In this document: one piece after another, positions 16,407 through 24,365 of the stretch
How positions within the stretch are numbered: the stretch's first letter is position 1
Layout: each line of letters starts with the position of its first letter
NCBI GenBank assembly: GCA_002346745.1
Contig: DEAL01000036.1
Coordinates: forward strand, 567-64,566
Direction of reading: 5' to 3'
DNA: 64,000 bases
Source: Candidatus Neomicrothrix sp. UBA2983
GTDB lineage: Bacteria > Actinomycetota > Acidimicrobiia > Acidimicrobiales > MedAcidi-G1
Program-made: the position numbers and the translations under genes
Notes under the pieces: model-generated
The model's input: only the letters and a program-made list of their open reading frames with translations
What the model was told of the DNA's origin: nothing
Database searches by the model: none

Positions 16407-16586
16407 TCAGTCGACGTCGACGGCCTGGCGGCCCGCGTACCAGCCGCAGTTGCCACAGACGCGGTGCGGGCGGCGCACGTCGCCACAGCGGGGGCAGGTG
16501 CTGCGCGACGAGGGACGCAGGGTCCAGGCGCTGGCCCGACGGCTGCGGCCCTTGGCCTTGGAGGTCTTCTTCTTGGGAACGGCCAT
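16407..16586 (-). CDS. rpmF: 50S ribosomal protein L32 (zinc-binding form)
   Basis: A 59-residue protein starting MAVPKKKTSKAKGRSRR, with zinc ligands CPRCG and CGNCG about 13 residues apart. It follows the DUF177 gene by 113 bases, the usual yceD-rpmF-plsX order. A TAGCCT box about 70 bases upstream may give it a separate promoter. Confidence 0.96.
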   Translation of the reverse strand: MAVPKKKTSKAKGRSRRASAWTLRPSSRSTCPRCGDVRRPHRVCGNCGWYAGRQAVDVD

Positions 16587-16656
16587 CGTGAACTCGCAGG
16601 GTCGAAAGGCTTCGGAGCGGACGAGGGGCGGAGGTGCCCGTCGCGGCGACCCCGAA

Positions 16657-16662
16657 AGGCTA
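16657..16662 (-). promoter_or_regulatory. Possible -10 (TAGCCT) for rpmF
   Basis: The hexamer and the bases after it (TAGCCTTTCGGG) closely match the promoter proposed for rpmB at 23731 (TAGCCTTGCGGG). Confidence 0.4.
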
Positions 16663-16699
16663 GCGGCCCGGCCCCGGAAGCGGTCCGGCGTCGACCGGA

Positions 16700-17245
16700 T
16701 CACTCGCCGGGATCCGGCTCCCGGAGCACGTCCAGCGCCGCCCAGCGGGGGTCTCGGGCCGGCTCCCCGGTCTCGGCGTCATGGACGGGCAGCGCCGGGA
16801 ACCGGTCGGGGTCGGGACCGGCGCATCCCTCGTCGCACAACGGGGACAGCGGGAGGGACAGCAGGACGGCGTCCCGGGCAACTGCCTCGAGGTCGACCGT
16901 CTCCTCGCCGCCATCCGCCTCGAGCGGATACGTGTCGCCAGCATCGTCGTCGCCGTCGCCGATCTCGTCGGACGGCCGAAACACCTCGCGGACCTCGAGG
17001 CACAGGTGGCCGCGCACCTCCCCCAGGCAGCGCCGACACTCCCCAGTCCAGTCCAGGTCGACGGTGCCGTGGGCGACCACGTCTCGGCCACTGGCCCCGA
17101 CCTCGAGTGCGAGCGCCACCCTGTCGTCGTCGACGGCAACGGTCCCGACCCGCAGGCCGTCGAGGGCGACGGCCTCGTCGATCCGACGCGGCGCCGCGCC
17201 GCGCCGTCGTAGCGGGGCGACCGGGACCCGAAGTCCGCCGGTCAT
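16700..17245 (-). CDS. DUF177 (YceD) family protein
   Basis: A 181-residue protein with the DUF177 zinc site CRRCLGEV and CDEGC, and the DLEAVARDAVLLSLPLSPLC stretch. In bacteria and plastids DUF177 proteins are linked to 23S rRNA processing, and the gene nearly always precedes rpmF, as here. The start ATG 17245 fits the family length. Confidence 0.88.
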   Translation of the reverse strand: MTGGLRVPVAPLRRRGAAPRRIDEAVALDGLRVGTVAVDDDRVALALEVGASGRDVVAHGTVDLDWTGECRRCLGEVRGHLCLEVREVFRPSDEIGDGDDDAGDTYPLEADGGEETVDLEAVARDAVLLSLPLSPLCDEGCAGPDPDRFPALPVHDAETGEPARDPRWAALDVLREPDPGE

Positions 17246-17279
17246 GCCCGCTGGGCAGCCGACGGCGCCGAGTGCGGGC

Positions 17280-17942
17280 TCACCCGCCCGGCTCGGGGCC
17301 GTCGCTGTCCTGATCGAAGAACGAGGAACTCGACCTCGGGCGCTGGGCCTCGGCCGCAGCGGCCTGGGCGGCCTGTTCGGCGGCTTCGGCCTGCTGCCGA
17401 CGGTCCCGGTCGAGCACCGTCTCCTGGAGCTTGCGCCTGCCGGCGGCGATCGTGTCGCGGGCCTCGGTCAGGGTGGCCTCGAACGTGGCCAGCTTCTGGT
17501 CGCAGTAGTCCTCGGTCTCGCGGCGCATTCGCCGGACGTCCTCGTGGGCCATCTCGACCAGTTGGCGGGCCCGTTGTTCCGCTGTCCGGACGACCTCGGT
17601 GCGCTGCACCAGCCGCTCGGCCTGCGAGCGGGCCATCTCGAGGATCTCGTCGCCTTCGCGGCGGACCTTGGCGAGGAATTCCTCGCGCTCCTTGAGCAGC
17701 CAGCGGGCGGCCCGCAGGTCCTCGGGCAGCCGGGCGATGGCCTCGTCGAGAACCTCGAGCAACTCCTCCTTGTTGATCATCGAGGACGCCGACAGCGGCA
17801 TAGGCCGGGCATTGGCGACGGCCTCGCGCGCCTGGCGGAGGATCCCCTCGACCTGGGGCGGGTGGTAGGGGTCGGTCGCCCGCCGGGTCTCCTGCTCCGG
17901 GGTCGGGAGGCCCGGGTCGGCGAGGTCGGACGGGTCGGACAC
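17280..17942 (-). CDS. Coiled-coil protein (DivIVA / ATP synthase b-like)
   Basis: A 220-residue protein from GTG 17942. An acidic/Pro N-terminus (1-35) is followed by a long charged coiled coil (about 60-200), including LPEDLRAARWLLKEREEF and AEQRARQLVEMAHEDVRRM, then a Ser-rich tail. There is no transmembrane segment. Proteins of this type between coaD and DUF177/rpmF are common in actinobacteria and are annotated as DivIVA-like or ATP synthase subunit b-like; a polar or cell-envelope role is likely but unproven. It starts 5 bases after the coaD stop. Confidence 0.8.
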   Translation of the reverse strand: MSDPSDLADPGLPTPEQETRRATDPYHPPQVEGILRQAREAVANARPMPLSASSMINKEELLEVLDEAIARLPEDLRAARWLLKEREEFLAKVRREGDEILEMARSQAERLVQRTEVVRTAEQRARQLVEMAHEDVRRMRRETEDYCDQKLATFEATLTEARDTIAAGRRKLQETVLDRDRRQQAEAAEQAAQAAAAEAQRPRSSSSFFDQDSDGPEPGG

Positions 17943-17947
17943 GGCGC

Positions 17948-18427
17948 CTACGCTCCGGCCTTCTCGGCCAGCCGCAGCCGGACCGGCTCGGGGACCATCT
18001 CGGAGACGTCGCCGCCGAGGCGGGAGACCTCCCGGATCAGGCCCGAGGCGAGGAACGACCGGCGGGAGGCGGTGGGCAGGAAGAGGGTGTGGACGCCGGA
18101 GATGGCGAGGTTGGTCTGGGCCATCTGCAGCTCGGCCTCGAAGTCGGAGACCGCCCGCAGCCCCTTCACGATGAAGTCGGCCTCGACCTCGGTGGCGAGG
18201 GCGACGACGAGGCCGTCGAACATGGTGGTACGGACGTTGTCGAGGTGGGCGAAGCACTCGTCGAGGAGTTCCATGCGCTCCTCGAGGGTGAACAGGCCGC
18301 CTCCCTTCGAGGGGTTCATGAGGGTCCCGACGACGACCTCGTCGAACAGCCGCGAGGCCGTCTCGACGAGCTCGACGTGGCCGTTGTGGACGGGGTCGAA
18401 TGATCCGGGGTACAGGACTCGGGTCAC
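17948..18427 (-). CDS. coaD: Phosphopantetheine adenylyltransferase
   Basis: CoaD makes dephospho-CoA from 4'-phosphopantetheine and ATP. The 159-residue protein has GSFDPVHNGH (8-17, the nucleotidyltransferase HxGH), DFIVKGLRAVSDFEAELQMA and SRRSFLASGLIREV. GTG 18427 overlaps the rsmD stop (GTGA), giving the common rsmD-coaD pair. Confidence 0.96.
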   Translation of the reverse strand: MTRVLYPGSFDPVHNGHVELVETASRLFDEVVVGTLMNPSKGGGLFTLEERMELLDECFAHLDNVRTTMFDGLVVALATEVEADFIVKGLRAVSDFEAELQMAQTNLAISGVHTLFLPTASRRSFLASGLIREVSRLGGDVSEMVPEPVRLRLAEKAGA

Positions 18428-18969
18428 GGTCGGGAACTCCCAGGGTCTCCGGGTTCGGGCGAGAGCAGCATCACCACGGTACCCGCGTACCGCCGCACCC
18501 TTCCGACATGCCAGCCGGCGGGCACCTCGACCTCCCGGTCGGACTCGACCACGGCGACCGCTGCGTCGAGGGCGGCCAGCAGGGTCGTCCAGCCGTCGTA
18601 GGCGTACGGGGGGTCCAGCAGCGCCAGGTCCCAGCGGCCGGGGTTGGCCGACAGCCAGCGTTCGGCGTCGGCCACCACGACGTCGGCCCGGTCGGTGAAG
18701 CCGCAGGTGGCCAGGTTGTCCTCGACGAGCGCGGCGTGGGCCCGCGAGCACTCGACGAAGGTGGCGTGTGCGGCGCCGCGCGACAGCGCCTCGATCCCGA
18801 GTGCCCCGGTGCCGGCGAACAGGTCGAGCACCGTGGCGTCGACGACCGCCCCCTGGCTGTGCAGGGCGTTGAAGACCGCCTCGCGGACCCGGTCGCCGGT
18901 CGGGCGGACGGCGTCGTCCCTCGGGGCCGCCAGCCGGCGTCCACGGGCGGTTCCGGCCACGACGCGCAT
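18424..18969 (-). CDS. rsmD: 16S rRNA (guanine-966-N2)-methyltransferase
   Basis: About 181 residues: SAM site DLFAGTGALGIEALSRGA, catalytic DPPY in LLDPPYAYDGW, and RPTGDRVREAVFNAL near the N-terminus, all typical of RsmD. I chose ATG 18969 (MRVVAGTARGRRL) because a CATACT box ends 5 bases before it; a TTG two codons upstream is possible. It is divergent from the small zinc-ribbon gene at 19010. Confidence 0.94.
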   Translation of the reverse strand: MRVVAGTARGRRLAAPRDDAVRPTGDRVREAVFNALHSQGAVVDATVLDLFAGTGALGIEALSRGAAHATFVECSRAHAALVEDNLATCGFTDRADVVVADAERWLSANPGRWDLALLDPPYAYDGWTTLLAALDAAVAVVESDREVEVPAGWHVGRVRRYAGTVVMLLSPEPGDPGSSRP

Positions 18970-18974
18970 ACACA

Positions 18975-19003
18975 AGTATGGGCGCTGGTCGCCGAACTAG
19001 CGT
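18975..19003. promoter_or_regulatory. Compact bidirectional leaderless promoter between rsmD and a zinc-ribbon gene
   Basis: Minus-strand -10 CATACT (18980..18975) lies 5 bases before ATG 18969, and plus-strand -10 TAGCGT (18998-19003) lies 6 bases before ATG 19010. The two hexamers are exactly 17 bases apart, so each occupies the -35 position of the other. Confidence 0.5.
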
Positions 19004-19009
19004 TACGGC

Positions 19010-19192
19010 ATGCGAGCGCCGGCCACAATCACCTGCGTCGACTGCGGGGGCACCTGCCACCTGCTAGCCCACCCGGAAGAGGAGTTCGCCCCCGGCGACC
19101 CCGTGGCCTACCGGTGCGCCGACTGCATGGACCGCTGGGACCTGGTCATGCCCGACGACGAGGACGACGGCGCCCCCGACGACCCGTCCTGA
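19010..19192 (+). CDS. Small two-CxxC zinc-ribbon protein
   Basis: A 60-residue protein with CVDCGGTCHLL (from residue 9) and CADCMDRWDLV (from residue 36), followed by an acidic tail (PDDEDDGAPDD). The four cysteines should bind one zinc. The family is not recognised. ATG 19010 follows TAGCGT by 6 bases. It is convergent with the acetyltransferase gene, separated by a hairpin. Confidence 0.7.
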   Translation: MRAPATITCVDCGGTCHLLAHPEEEFAPGDPVAYRCADCMDRWDLVMPDDEDDGAPDDPS

Positions 19193-19200
19193 CCCTCGTC

Positions 19201-19224
19201 GCCGCGGGCCCTCAGCCCCGCGGC
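19201..19224. terminator. Hairpin between convergent genes
   Basis: A perfect 7-bp stem (gccgcgg / ccgcggc) with a 10-base loop lies between the zinc-ribbon stop (19192) and overlaps the acetyltransferase stop (19212). There is no T run, so intrinsic termination is only a possibility. Confidence 0.35.
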
Positions 19225-19802
19225 TCCCTCCACATCAGCGGGATGGTCGGGCCGCCCTCGATGTCCACCTCGCCGGTGACGGCGAACCCGTGGCGCTCGT
19301 ACAGCGGTACGTTGGCGGGATCGCTGGACTCGAGGTAGGCGGGGATCCCCTCGGCGTCACAGCGGTCGGTCACCAGGGCGATCAGCCGGGATGCGAGCCC
19401 CCGCCCCCGCCCCTCCGGGCGGGTCCCGACGAACGCCAGGTACCAGTGCGGGGTGTGCGGATGGGCCTCGAGCAGCGGGGCCAGGGCCGCCAGCTTCGCC
19501 ATCGCCTCCTCCTCGCCGAGGATCGCCACCACGGCGGCCACCGCGGCGTCGAAGTCCGGTCCGGGGTCGTCCGGCCCCAGCGGCGGCACCCACACAGCGG
19601 CCGAGGCGAGGCCGTCGACGGTGAGGGTCTCGTCGATGCCGATGCCGCCCGCCAGGCGCGCCGAGAAGAAGGTGGCGAGGAGGCCCGGGCGGGTTCCGGG
19701 GTCGGCGAACAGGAACGAGAGCACCGGGTCCCGCGCGAAGGCGACGGCCAGGGTGGCGCCGACGTCGGGCAGTTGGTGCGTCTCGGCGGTGCGCGGGTCC
19801 AT
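19212..19802 (-). CDS. GNAT-family N-acetyltransferase
   Basis: The 196-residue protein has the acetyl-CoA motif RPEGRGRGLASRLI (about 128-141) and the C-terminal VPLYERHGFAVTGEVDI typical of GNATs with MarR/puromycin-acetyltransferase-like N-termini (VAFARDPVLSFLF). The substrate cannot be told from sequence. ATG 19802 is 22 bases after the recG stop, so it is probably the last gene of the fakA-recG unit. Confidence 0.85.
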   Translation of the reverse strand: MDPRTAETHQLPDVGATLAVAFARDPVLSFLFADPGTRPGLLATFFSARLAGGIGIDETLTVDGLASAAVWVPPLGPDDPGPDFDAAVAAVVAILGEEEAMAKLAALAPLLEAHPHTPHWYLAFVGTRPEGRGRGLASRLIALVTDRCDAEGIPAYLESSDPANVPLYERHGFAVTGEVDIEGGPTIPLMWREPRG

Positions 19803-19824
19803 CAGGCGCCGAGTCTGCACCCGT

Positions 19825-21969
19825 TCACGATTTGAGGAGCCAGTCGGCCTCGTCGTCGCCGAGCAGGAGGTCGACCTCGTCGGCCAGTCCCGGGTGGGCG
19901 TGGAGGCCGTCGCCGTCGCCGACCAGGTCGACCGCCGCCTCCCGTGCGGCCTCGACCCACTCGCGGTCGCGGCGCAGCGAGGCGAGGCGCAGGTCGTTCC
20001 GGCCCTTCTGGCGCTCCCCCATGATCGTGCCCTCGCCGCGCAGGTCGAGGTCGGCCTCGGCCAGTTCGAAGCCGTCGGTGGTTCGGACCATCGCCCGGAG
20101 CCGCTCCTCGGCATCGGGCGTGGTCGCCTCCCCCACCAGCAGGCACCGACTCACGGCCGCCCCCCGGCCGACCCGGCCGCGCAGCTGGTGCAGTTGGGCG
20201 ATGCCGAAGCGGGCGGCGTCGAGGACGACCATGGCCGTGGCGTTGGGGACGTCGACGCCGACCTCGATCACGGTGGTCGCCACCAGCACGTCGAGCGCAC
20301 CTGCCCGGAAGAGGCGCATGGTCTCCTCCTTCTCGGCGGGCCCGACCCGTCCGTGCAGCAGCCCGACGCGCAGGCCGGCCAGGGGGCCGTCCAGGAGGCG
20401 CTCGAAGGTCTCCTCGGCGGATGCCACCTCGAGGGCCTCGGACTCGTCGATGAGCGGGCACACCACGTACGCCTGGTGGCCGTCGGCGACCTCGGCGCGG
20501 ACCGCCGCCCAGACGGCCTCCTCATCGTCGACCACCCACTCGGTCCCGATCGGCGTGCGTCCCGGCGGCAGCTCGTCGAGCACCGACACGTCGAGGTCGC
20601 CGTAGACGGTCATGGCGGCGGTGCGCGGGATCGGGGTGGCGGTCATGACGAGAACGTCGGGCTCGGTGCCGTCCGGGTTCCGGCGGCGCAGGGCGTCCCG
20701 CTGCTCGACGCCGAACCGGTGCTGCTCGTCGATGACGACCGCTCCCAGCGACCGGAACTCGACGCCCTCCTGGATGAGGGCGTGCGTGCCGATCAGGATG
20801 TCGAGCCGGCCCCCGGCGAGGTCGTCGGCGATGCGGCGGCGCTCAGCCGCCGTGGTCCGGTTGGTGAGGAGCGCCACGCCGACCGGTCGGCGCTGGAACA
20901 GCGAGTCGTCGTCGACCTCGAGGCCCGCCAGCAGGCCGGCCACGCCCAGGTGGTGCTGCTCGGCCAGGACCTCGGTGGGCGCCATGAACGCCCCCTGATG
21001 GCCGCCCTGCACGGCGGCCAGGAGGGCGCTCACGGCGACGACGGTCTTGCCGGAGCCCACGTCGCCCTGGAGCAGCCGGTGCATCGGCGTGGGCCGGGCC
21101 ATGTCGGCGAGGATCTCGGCGACCACCCGCTGCTGCGCACCTGTGAGGGGGAAGTCCAGCAGGTCGTGGAAGGCGGCCACCAGCCCGCCCGGTCCGCCGT
21201 CCTCGTGGGGGATCCCCTGGGCGCTGCGCTCCAACTGGACCTTGCGGTGCACGAGCGCCAGCTGGATCCGCAGCAACTCGTCGAACACGAGGCGGCGCCG
21301 GGCCTCGGCGACCTCGTGCATGGTCTCGGGCCGGTGGATGCCGCGGTAGGCGGCGGCCCGGTCGGTGAGCCGGTGCCGGGCGAGCACCCCGGCCGGAACG
21401 GGGTCGTCGAACCCGCGCACCTTCATGACCCGCCGGATGGCCTCGCCGACCAGGGCGTCGAGGTCCCAGCTGGCGAGGCCGGCGGACTCGGACTGCGGAT
21501 AGACGGCGACGATGCGGCCGGTCCGGTCCCCCACCAGGTCGACCACCGGGTTGGCCATCTGGAGGCGGTCCCGGTAGCGGTCCATCCGGCCGAACACGAC
21601 CGCCTCGGTGCCCTCGGGCAGCTGCCGCTCCCGCCACGGCTGGTTGAAGAAGGTGAGGGTGAGCGAGCCGGTGCCGTCGGTGACACGCGCCTCGACCAGC
21701 GACCGCCGGTTCCGGGTGCGCCGCGACGACACCCTGACGACCCGGACGAGGACCATCCCCTCCTCGCCGGCGGCGAGCTCGTCGATGGTGGCCTCGCGGG
21801 TGCGGTCCAGCCAGCGCCGCGGGTAGTACGAGAGCAGGTCCAGCACCGACTCGACGCCGACCTTGGCGAGTGCCCCCGCCTTCTTGTCGCCCACCCCGTG
21901 CAGGTCGGTGACCGGCCGGTCCGCCAACTCCCGCAGGGTGACGCCCCCCTCGGGCGGGTCGCCGCTCAC
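19825..21969 (-). CDS. recG: ATP-dependent DNA helicase RecG
   Basis: RecG regresses stalled forks and migrates Holliday junctions. The 714-residue protein has the N-terminal wedge/OB domain (about 60-170), Walker A GDVGSGKT (about 305), the DEQH box in VIDEQHRFG (about 405), TATPIPRT, and the C-terminal HQLRGRVGRG and TDGFELAEADLDLRGEGTIMG. GTG 21969 is 24 bases after fakA, a standard gene pair. Confidence 0.95.
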   Translation of the reverse strand: MSGDPPEGGVTLRELADRPVTDLHGVGDKKAGALAKVGVESVLDLLSYYPRRWLDRTREATIDELAAGEEGMVLVRVVRVSSRRTRNRRSLVEARVTDGTGSLTLTFFNQPWRERQLPEGTEAVVFGRMDRYRDRLQMANPVVDLVGDRTGRIVAVYPQSESAGLASWDLDALVGEAIRRVMKVRGFDDPVPAGVLARHRLTDRAAAYRGIHRPETMHEVAEARRRLVFDELLRIQLALVHRKVQLERSAQGIPHEDGGPGGLVAAFHDLLDFPLTGAQQRVVAEILADMARPTPMHRLLQGDVGSGKTVVAVSALLAAVQGGHQGAFMAPTEVLAEQHHLGVAGLLAGLEVDDDSLFQRRPVGVALLTNRTTAAERRRIADDLAGGRLDILIGTHALIQEGVEFRSLGAVVIDEQHRFGVEQRDALRRRNPDGTEPDVLVMTATPIPRTAAMTVYGDLDVSVLDELPPGRTPIGTEWVVDDEEAVWAAVRAEVADGHQAYVVCPLIDESEALEVASAEETFERLLDGPLAGLRVGLLHGRVGPAEKEETMRLFRAGALDVLVATTVIEVGVDVPNATAMVVLDAARFGIAQLHQLRGRVGRGAAVSRCLLVGEATTPDAEERLRAMVRTTDGFELAEADLDLRGEGTIMGERQKGRNDLRLASLRRDREWVEAAREAAVDLVGDGDGLHAHPGLADEVDLLLGDDEADWLLKS

Positions 21970-21992
21970 GCCGGACCCACGCGGTACCCCGG

Positions 21993-23645
21993 CTACTCGA
22001 TGCCCACGAAGTAGGGGTACAGCGGCTGGCCGCCCTCGTGGACCTCGACGTCGACGTGCCCGTGGTGCTCGGCGACATGGGCGACGACGGCTGCCGTGGA
22101 GGCCTCGTCGGCGTCCTCGCCGGCGATCAGGGTGACGAGTTCGTGGTCGTCGTCGAGCAGGTCGTCGAGTAGTCGGCTGGCCGCCTCGATGAGCGAACCG
22201 GCAATGACCCGCACCTTGCCACCGGACAGGCCCAGGTGGTCGCCGGTGGCGATGTCGCCGGCATCGCTGCCCGAGTCGCGGACGGCGACGGTGACCTCGG
22301 CGGCGACGACGTTGCCGGCGGCCTCGCCCATGAGGTCGCGGTTGGCGTCGGCGGTTCCCTCCGGGTCGTACTCGAGCAGCGAGGCGAAGCCCTCCGTGAT
22401 GCTCTTCGTGGGCACCACTCGGACGACCTTGGCGGTCTGCTCGTCGACCTGCTCGGCGACGGCGACGATGTTGCCGTTGTTGGGCAGGACGACGACCTCG
22501 TCGGCGGAAACGGCCTCGACGGCCGCCAGCAGGTCGGCGGTGGAGGGGTTCATCGACTGGCCGCCAGCGACCACGCGGTGCACGCCGAGCGACCGGAAGA
22601 TCTCGACGATGCCCGGCCCGTTGGCGACGGCGACCACGGCGCACGGCACCGGCTCCCCCGCCGGTTCGCCGGCACCGCTGGCGATCTGCTCGCGCACCCA
22701 GGCCTGCTCCTCGGCCTCCTCCAGCAGGTCCGAGACGCGGATCCCGTGGGGGCGGCCGACGGCGATGCCGGCCTCGACGACGGCGCCGATGTCGTCGGTG
22801 TGGACGTGGCAGTTCCAGACCCCGTCGCCACCGACCACGACGACCGAGTCGCCGAGTTCGCCCCAGGCATCCCGGAATCCCGGCACGGTGTCGTCGGGGG
22901 CGTCGAGGAAGAACATGACCTCGTACCGGCCGCCATCGAGGCCGTGGTCGGCGGCCCCGCGGTCGACCACCAGCGGCGCAGCCGCCGCCGGCGTCTCGGG
23001 GGGCTCGGGCAGGGGGCGCCCGTCGGTAGCGGTCAGCACGGCGTCGAGCAGGAGCAGGTAGCCGGAGCCGCCGGCGTCGACCACGCCGGCCTCGGCCAGC
23101 ACGGGGAGCATGTCCGGGGTGCGCTCGAGGGCGTCGCCGGCACGTTCCCGAGCGGCCTCGGCGACCGACAGCAGGTCGGCACCATCGTCCGCGACGACCA
23201 CCGCCGCCTCGGACGACTCGCGGACGACCGTCAGGATCGTGCCCTCGACCGGCGAGCCGACGGCGCCGTAGGCGGCGGTCGAGGCGGCAGCCAGCCCGTC
23301 GGCGAGGACCCGGCCGTCGACGCGTCCGGCTTCGCCCACGACGCCGCACAACGCCCGCAGGACCTGCGAGAGGATCACGCCCGAGTTGCCGCGGGCGCCC
23401 ATCAGGGAACCGTGCGCCACGGCACCGGTGACGGCGGCCAGATCGTCGGCCGCGCCGTCCTCGAGGTCGGCGAGGGCGTTGACGGCCGCCTGGGCGGTCA
23501 TCGACATGTTGGTGCCGGTGTCGCCGTCGGGGACCGGGTACACGTTGAGCAGGTTGAGGACTTCGCGGTGCCCGCGGAGGGCCTCGTGGAAGCCGGTCAC
23601 GACGGCGCGCAGGCCGGCGGCGTCGAGGGTGGTCGCAACGGTCAC
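21993..23645 (-). CDS. fakA: DAK2-domain protein, fatty acid kinase FakA/YloV family
   Basis: FakA phosphorylates FakB-bound fatty acids in Gram-positives. The 550-residue protein has the DAK2 ATP-binding domain (1-205, with [14 protein letters not shown] at 34-47 carrying the Mg-binding Asp pair and [12 protein letters not shown]) followed by a DegV-like region (about 280-550). GTG 23645 follows TACGCT by 8 bases. No FakB gene is in this window, so the kinase role is by family. It starts the fakA-recG operon. Confidence 0.9.
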   Translation of the reverse strand: MTVATTLDAAGLRAVVTGFHEALRGHREVLNLLNVYPVPDGDTGTNMSMTAQAAVNALADLEDGAADDLAAVTGAVAHGSLMGARGNSGVILSQVLRALCGVVGEAGRVDGRVLADGLAAASTAAYGAVGSPVEGTILTVVRESSEAAVVVADDGADLLSVAEAARERAGDALERTPDMLPVLAEAGVVDAGGSGYLLLLDAVLTATDGRPLPEPPETPAAAAPLVVDRGAADHGLDGGRYEVMFFLDAPDDTVPGFRDAWGELGDSVVVVGGDGVWNCHVHTDDIGAVVEAGIAVGRPHGIRVSDLLEEAEEQAWVREQIASGAGEPAGEPVPCAVVAVANGPGIVEIFRSLGVHRVVAGGQSMNPSTADLLAAVEAVSADEVVVLPNNGNIVAVAEQVDEQTAKVVRVVPTKSITEGFASLLEYDPEGTADANRDLMGEAAGNVVAAEVTVAVRDSGSDAGDIATGDHLGLSGGKVRVIAGSLIEAASRLLDDLLDDDHELVTLIAGEDADEASTAAVVAHVAEHHGHVDVEVHEGGQPLYPYFVGIE

Positions 23646-23653
23646 GGCCCGCG

Positions 23654-23659
23654 AGCGTA
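23654..23659 (-). promoter_or_regulatory. -10 element TACGCT, leaderless start of fakA-recG
   Basis: Eight bases to GTG 23645 with no ribosome binding site. Confidence 0.5.
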
Positions 23660-23706
23660 CCCACCGGCCACGCCGGGGTCGCGGCTGCCGTGCCGGGCTC
23701 CGGGGG

Positions 23707-23736
23707 TTGGAGCGCCCCACCGGGTGGCCGTAGCCT
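23707..23736 (+). promoter_or_regulatory. Promoter of rpmB (-35 TTGGAG, -10 TAGCCT)
   Basis: TTGGAG (23707-23712) and TAGCCT (23731-23736) are 18 bases apart. The leader would be about 73 bases and carries AAGGA before the rpmB start. This is one of the few promoters here with a recognisable -35. Confidence 0.5.
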
Positions 23737-23815
23737 TGCGGGATTCCCACGGGTCGCCCGACGGGCTCCGCGTCGCCCCGGCGCACGACCCACCCAGCGA
23801 AGGATCAGGACAGAC

Positions 23816-24010
23816 ATGGCCTCCGTGTGCGAGATCTGCGGCAAGAAGCCCTGGTTCGGCAAGCAGCTGAGCCACTCCCACCGCCGGACGAACCGCCGGT
23901 GGAACCCCAACATCCAGCGTGTCCGGGCCGTGGTCGGCAAGACCACGAAGCGCCTGGACGTCTGCACCGGCTGTCTCAAGGCCGGCAAGGTGCAGAAGGC
24001 CGCCCACTAG
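23816..24010 (+). CDS. rpmB: 50S ribosomal protein L28 (zinc-binding form)
   Basis: A 64-residue L28: [12 protein letters not shown], then [15 protein letters not shown] and [10 protein letters not shown], giving two CxxC pairs. ATG 23816 has AAGGA about 10 bases upstream and the family N-terminus. It is divergent from fakA and followed 39 bases later by the cold-shock-like gene. Confidence 0.96.
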   Translation: MASVCEICGKKPWFGKQLSHSHRRTNRRWNPNIQRVRAVVGKTTKRLDVCTGCLKAGKVQKAAH

Positions 24011-24049
24011 GGCACGGCCGACGCACCGGCTCGACGAGGGGGAGGCACC

Positions 24050-24274
24050 ATGCAGGGAGTGGTCAAGTCGTACGACCCCGGCACCCGCGACGGCGTCGTG
24101 GTGCGCGAGGCCGACTTCGCCGAGTTCGACCTGGCCGAAGACGCCCTCGAGGGCTCGATCTTCCGCATGCTGCGGCCCGGCCAGCGGGTGCTGTTCGTCC
24201 TCGACGACGACGACCGGGCCACCGGCCTCTCGATCGGCGCCGAAGTCGACATGGGGACGCCCGACATCCACTGA
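24050..24274 (+). CDS. Cold-shock-domain-like protein
   Basis: The 74-residue protein starts [18 protein letters not shown], matching the first strands of a cold-shock domain (xGxVKxFDxxxGxGxI), and continues through [28 protein letters not shown], which matches the last strands. The aromatic RNP motifs are weak, so nucleic acid binding may differ from CspA. A strong GGGGGAGG lies 5 bases before ATG 24050. It is probably co-transcribed with rpmB. Confidence 0.75.
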   Translation: MQGVVKSYDPGTRDGVVVREADFAEFDLAEDALEGSIFRMLRPGQRVLFVLDDDDRATGLSIGAEVDMGTPDIH

Positions 24275-24365
24275 GCCGGGGGCCCGACCGGCACCCCGGT
24301 GTCGCACCAGTCACACCCTGCCATGTCAGCTCGCGACGAGTTCGTCGTGTAGCAATGGGAGCCGC

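Noticed and set aside
19825..23988. A 1387-codon open frame on the minus strand running through recG and beyond
   Set aside because: Only the recG part is protein-like; the rest is Arg/Pro/Gly-rich out-of-frame reading of fakA, which has a clear family match in another frame.
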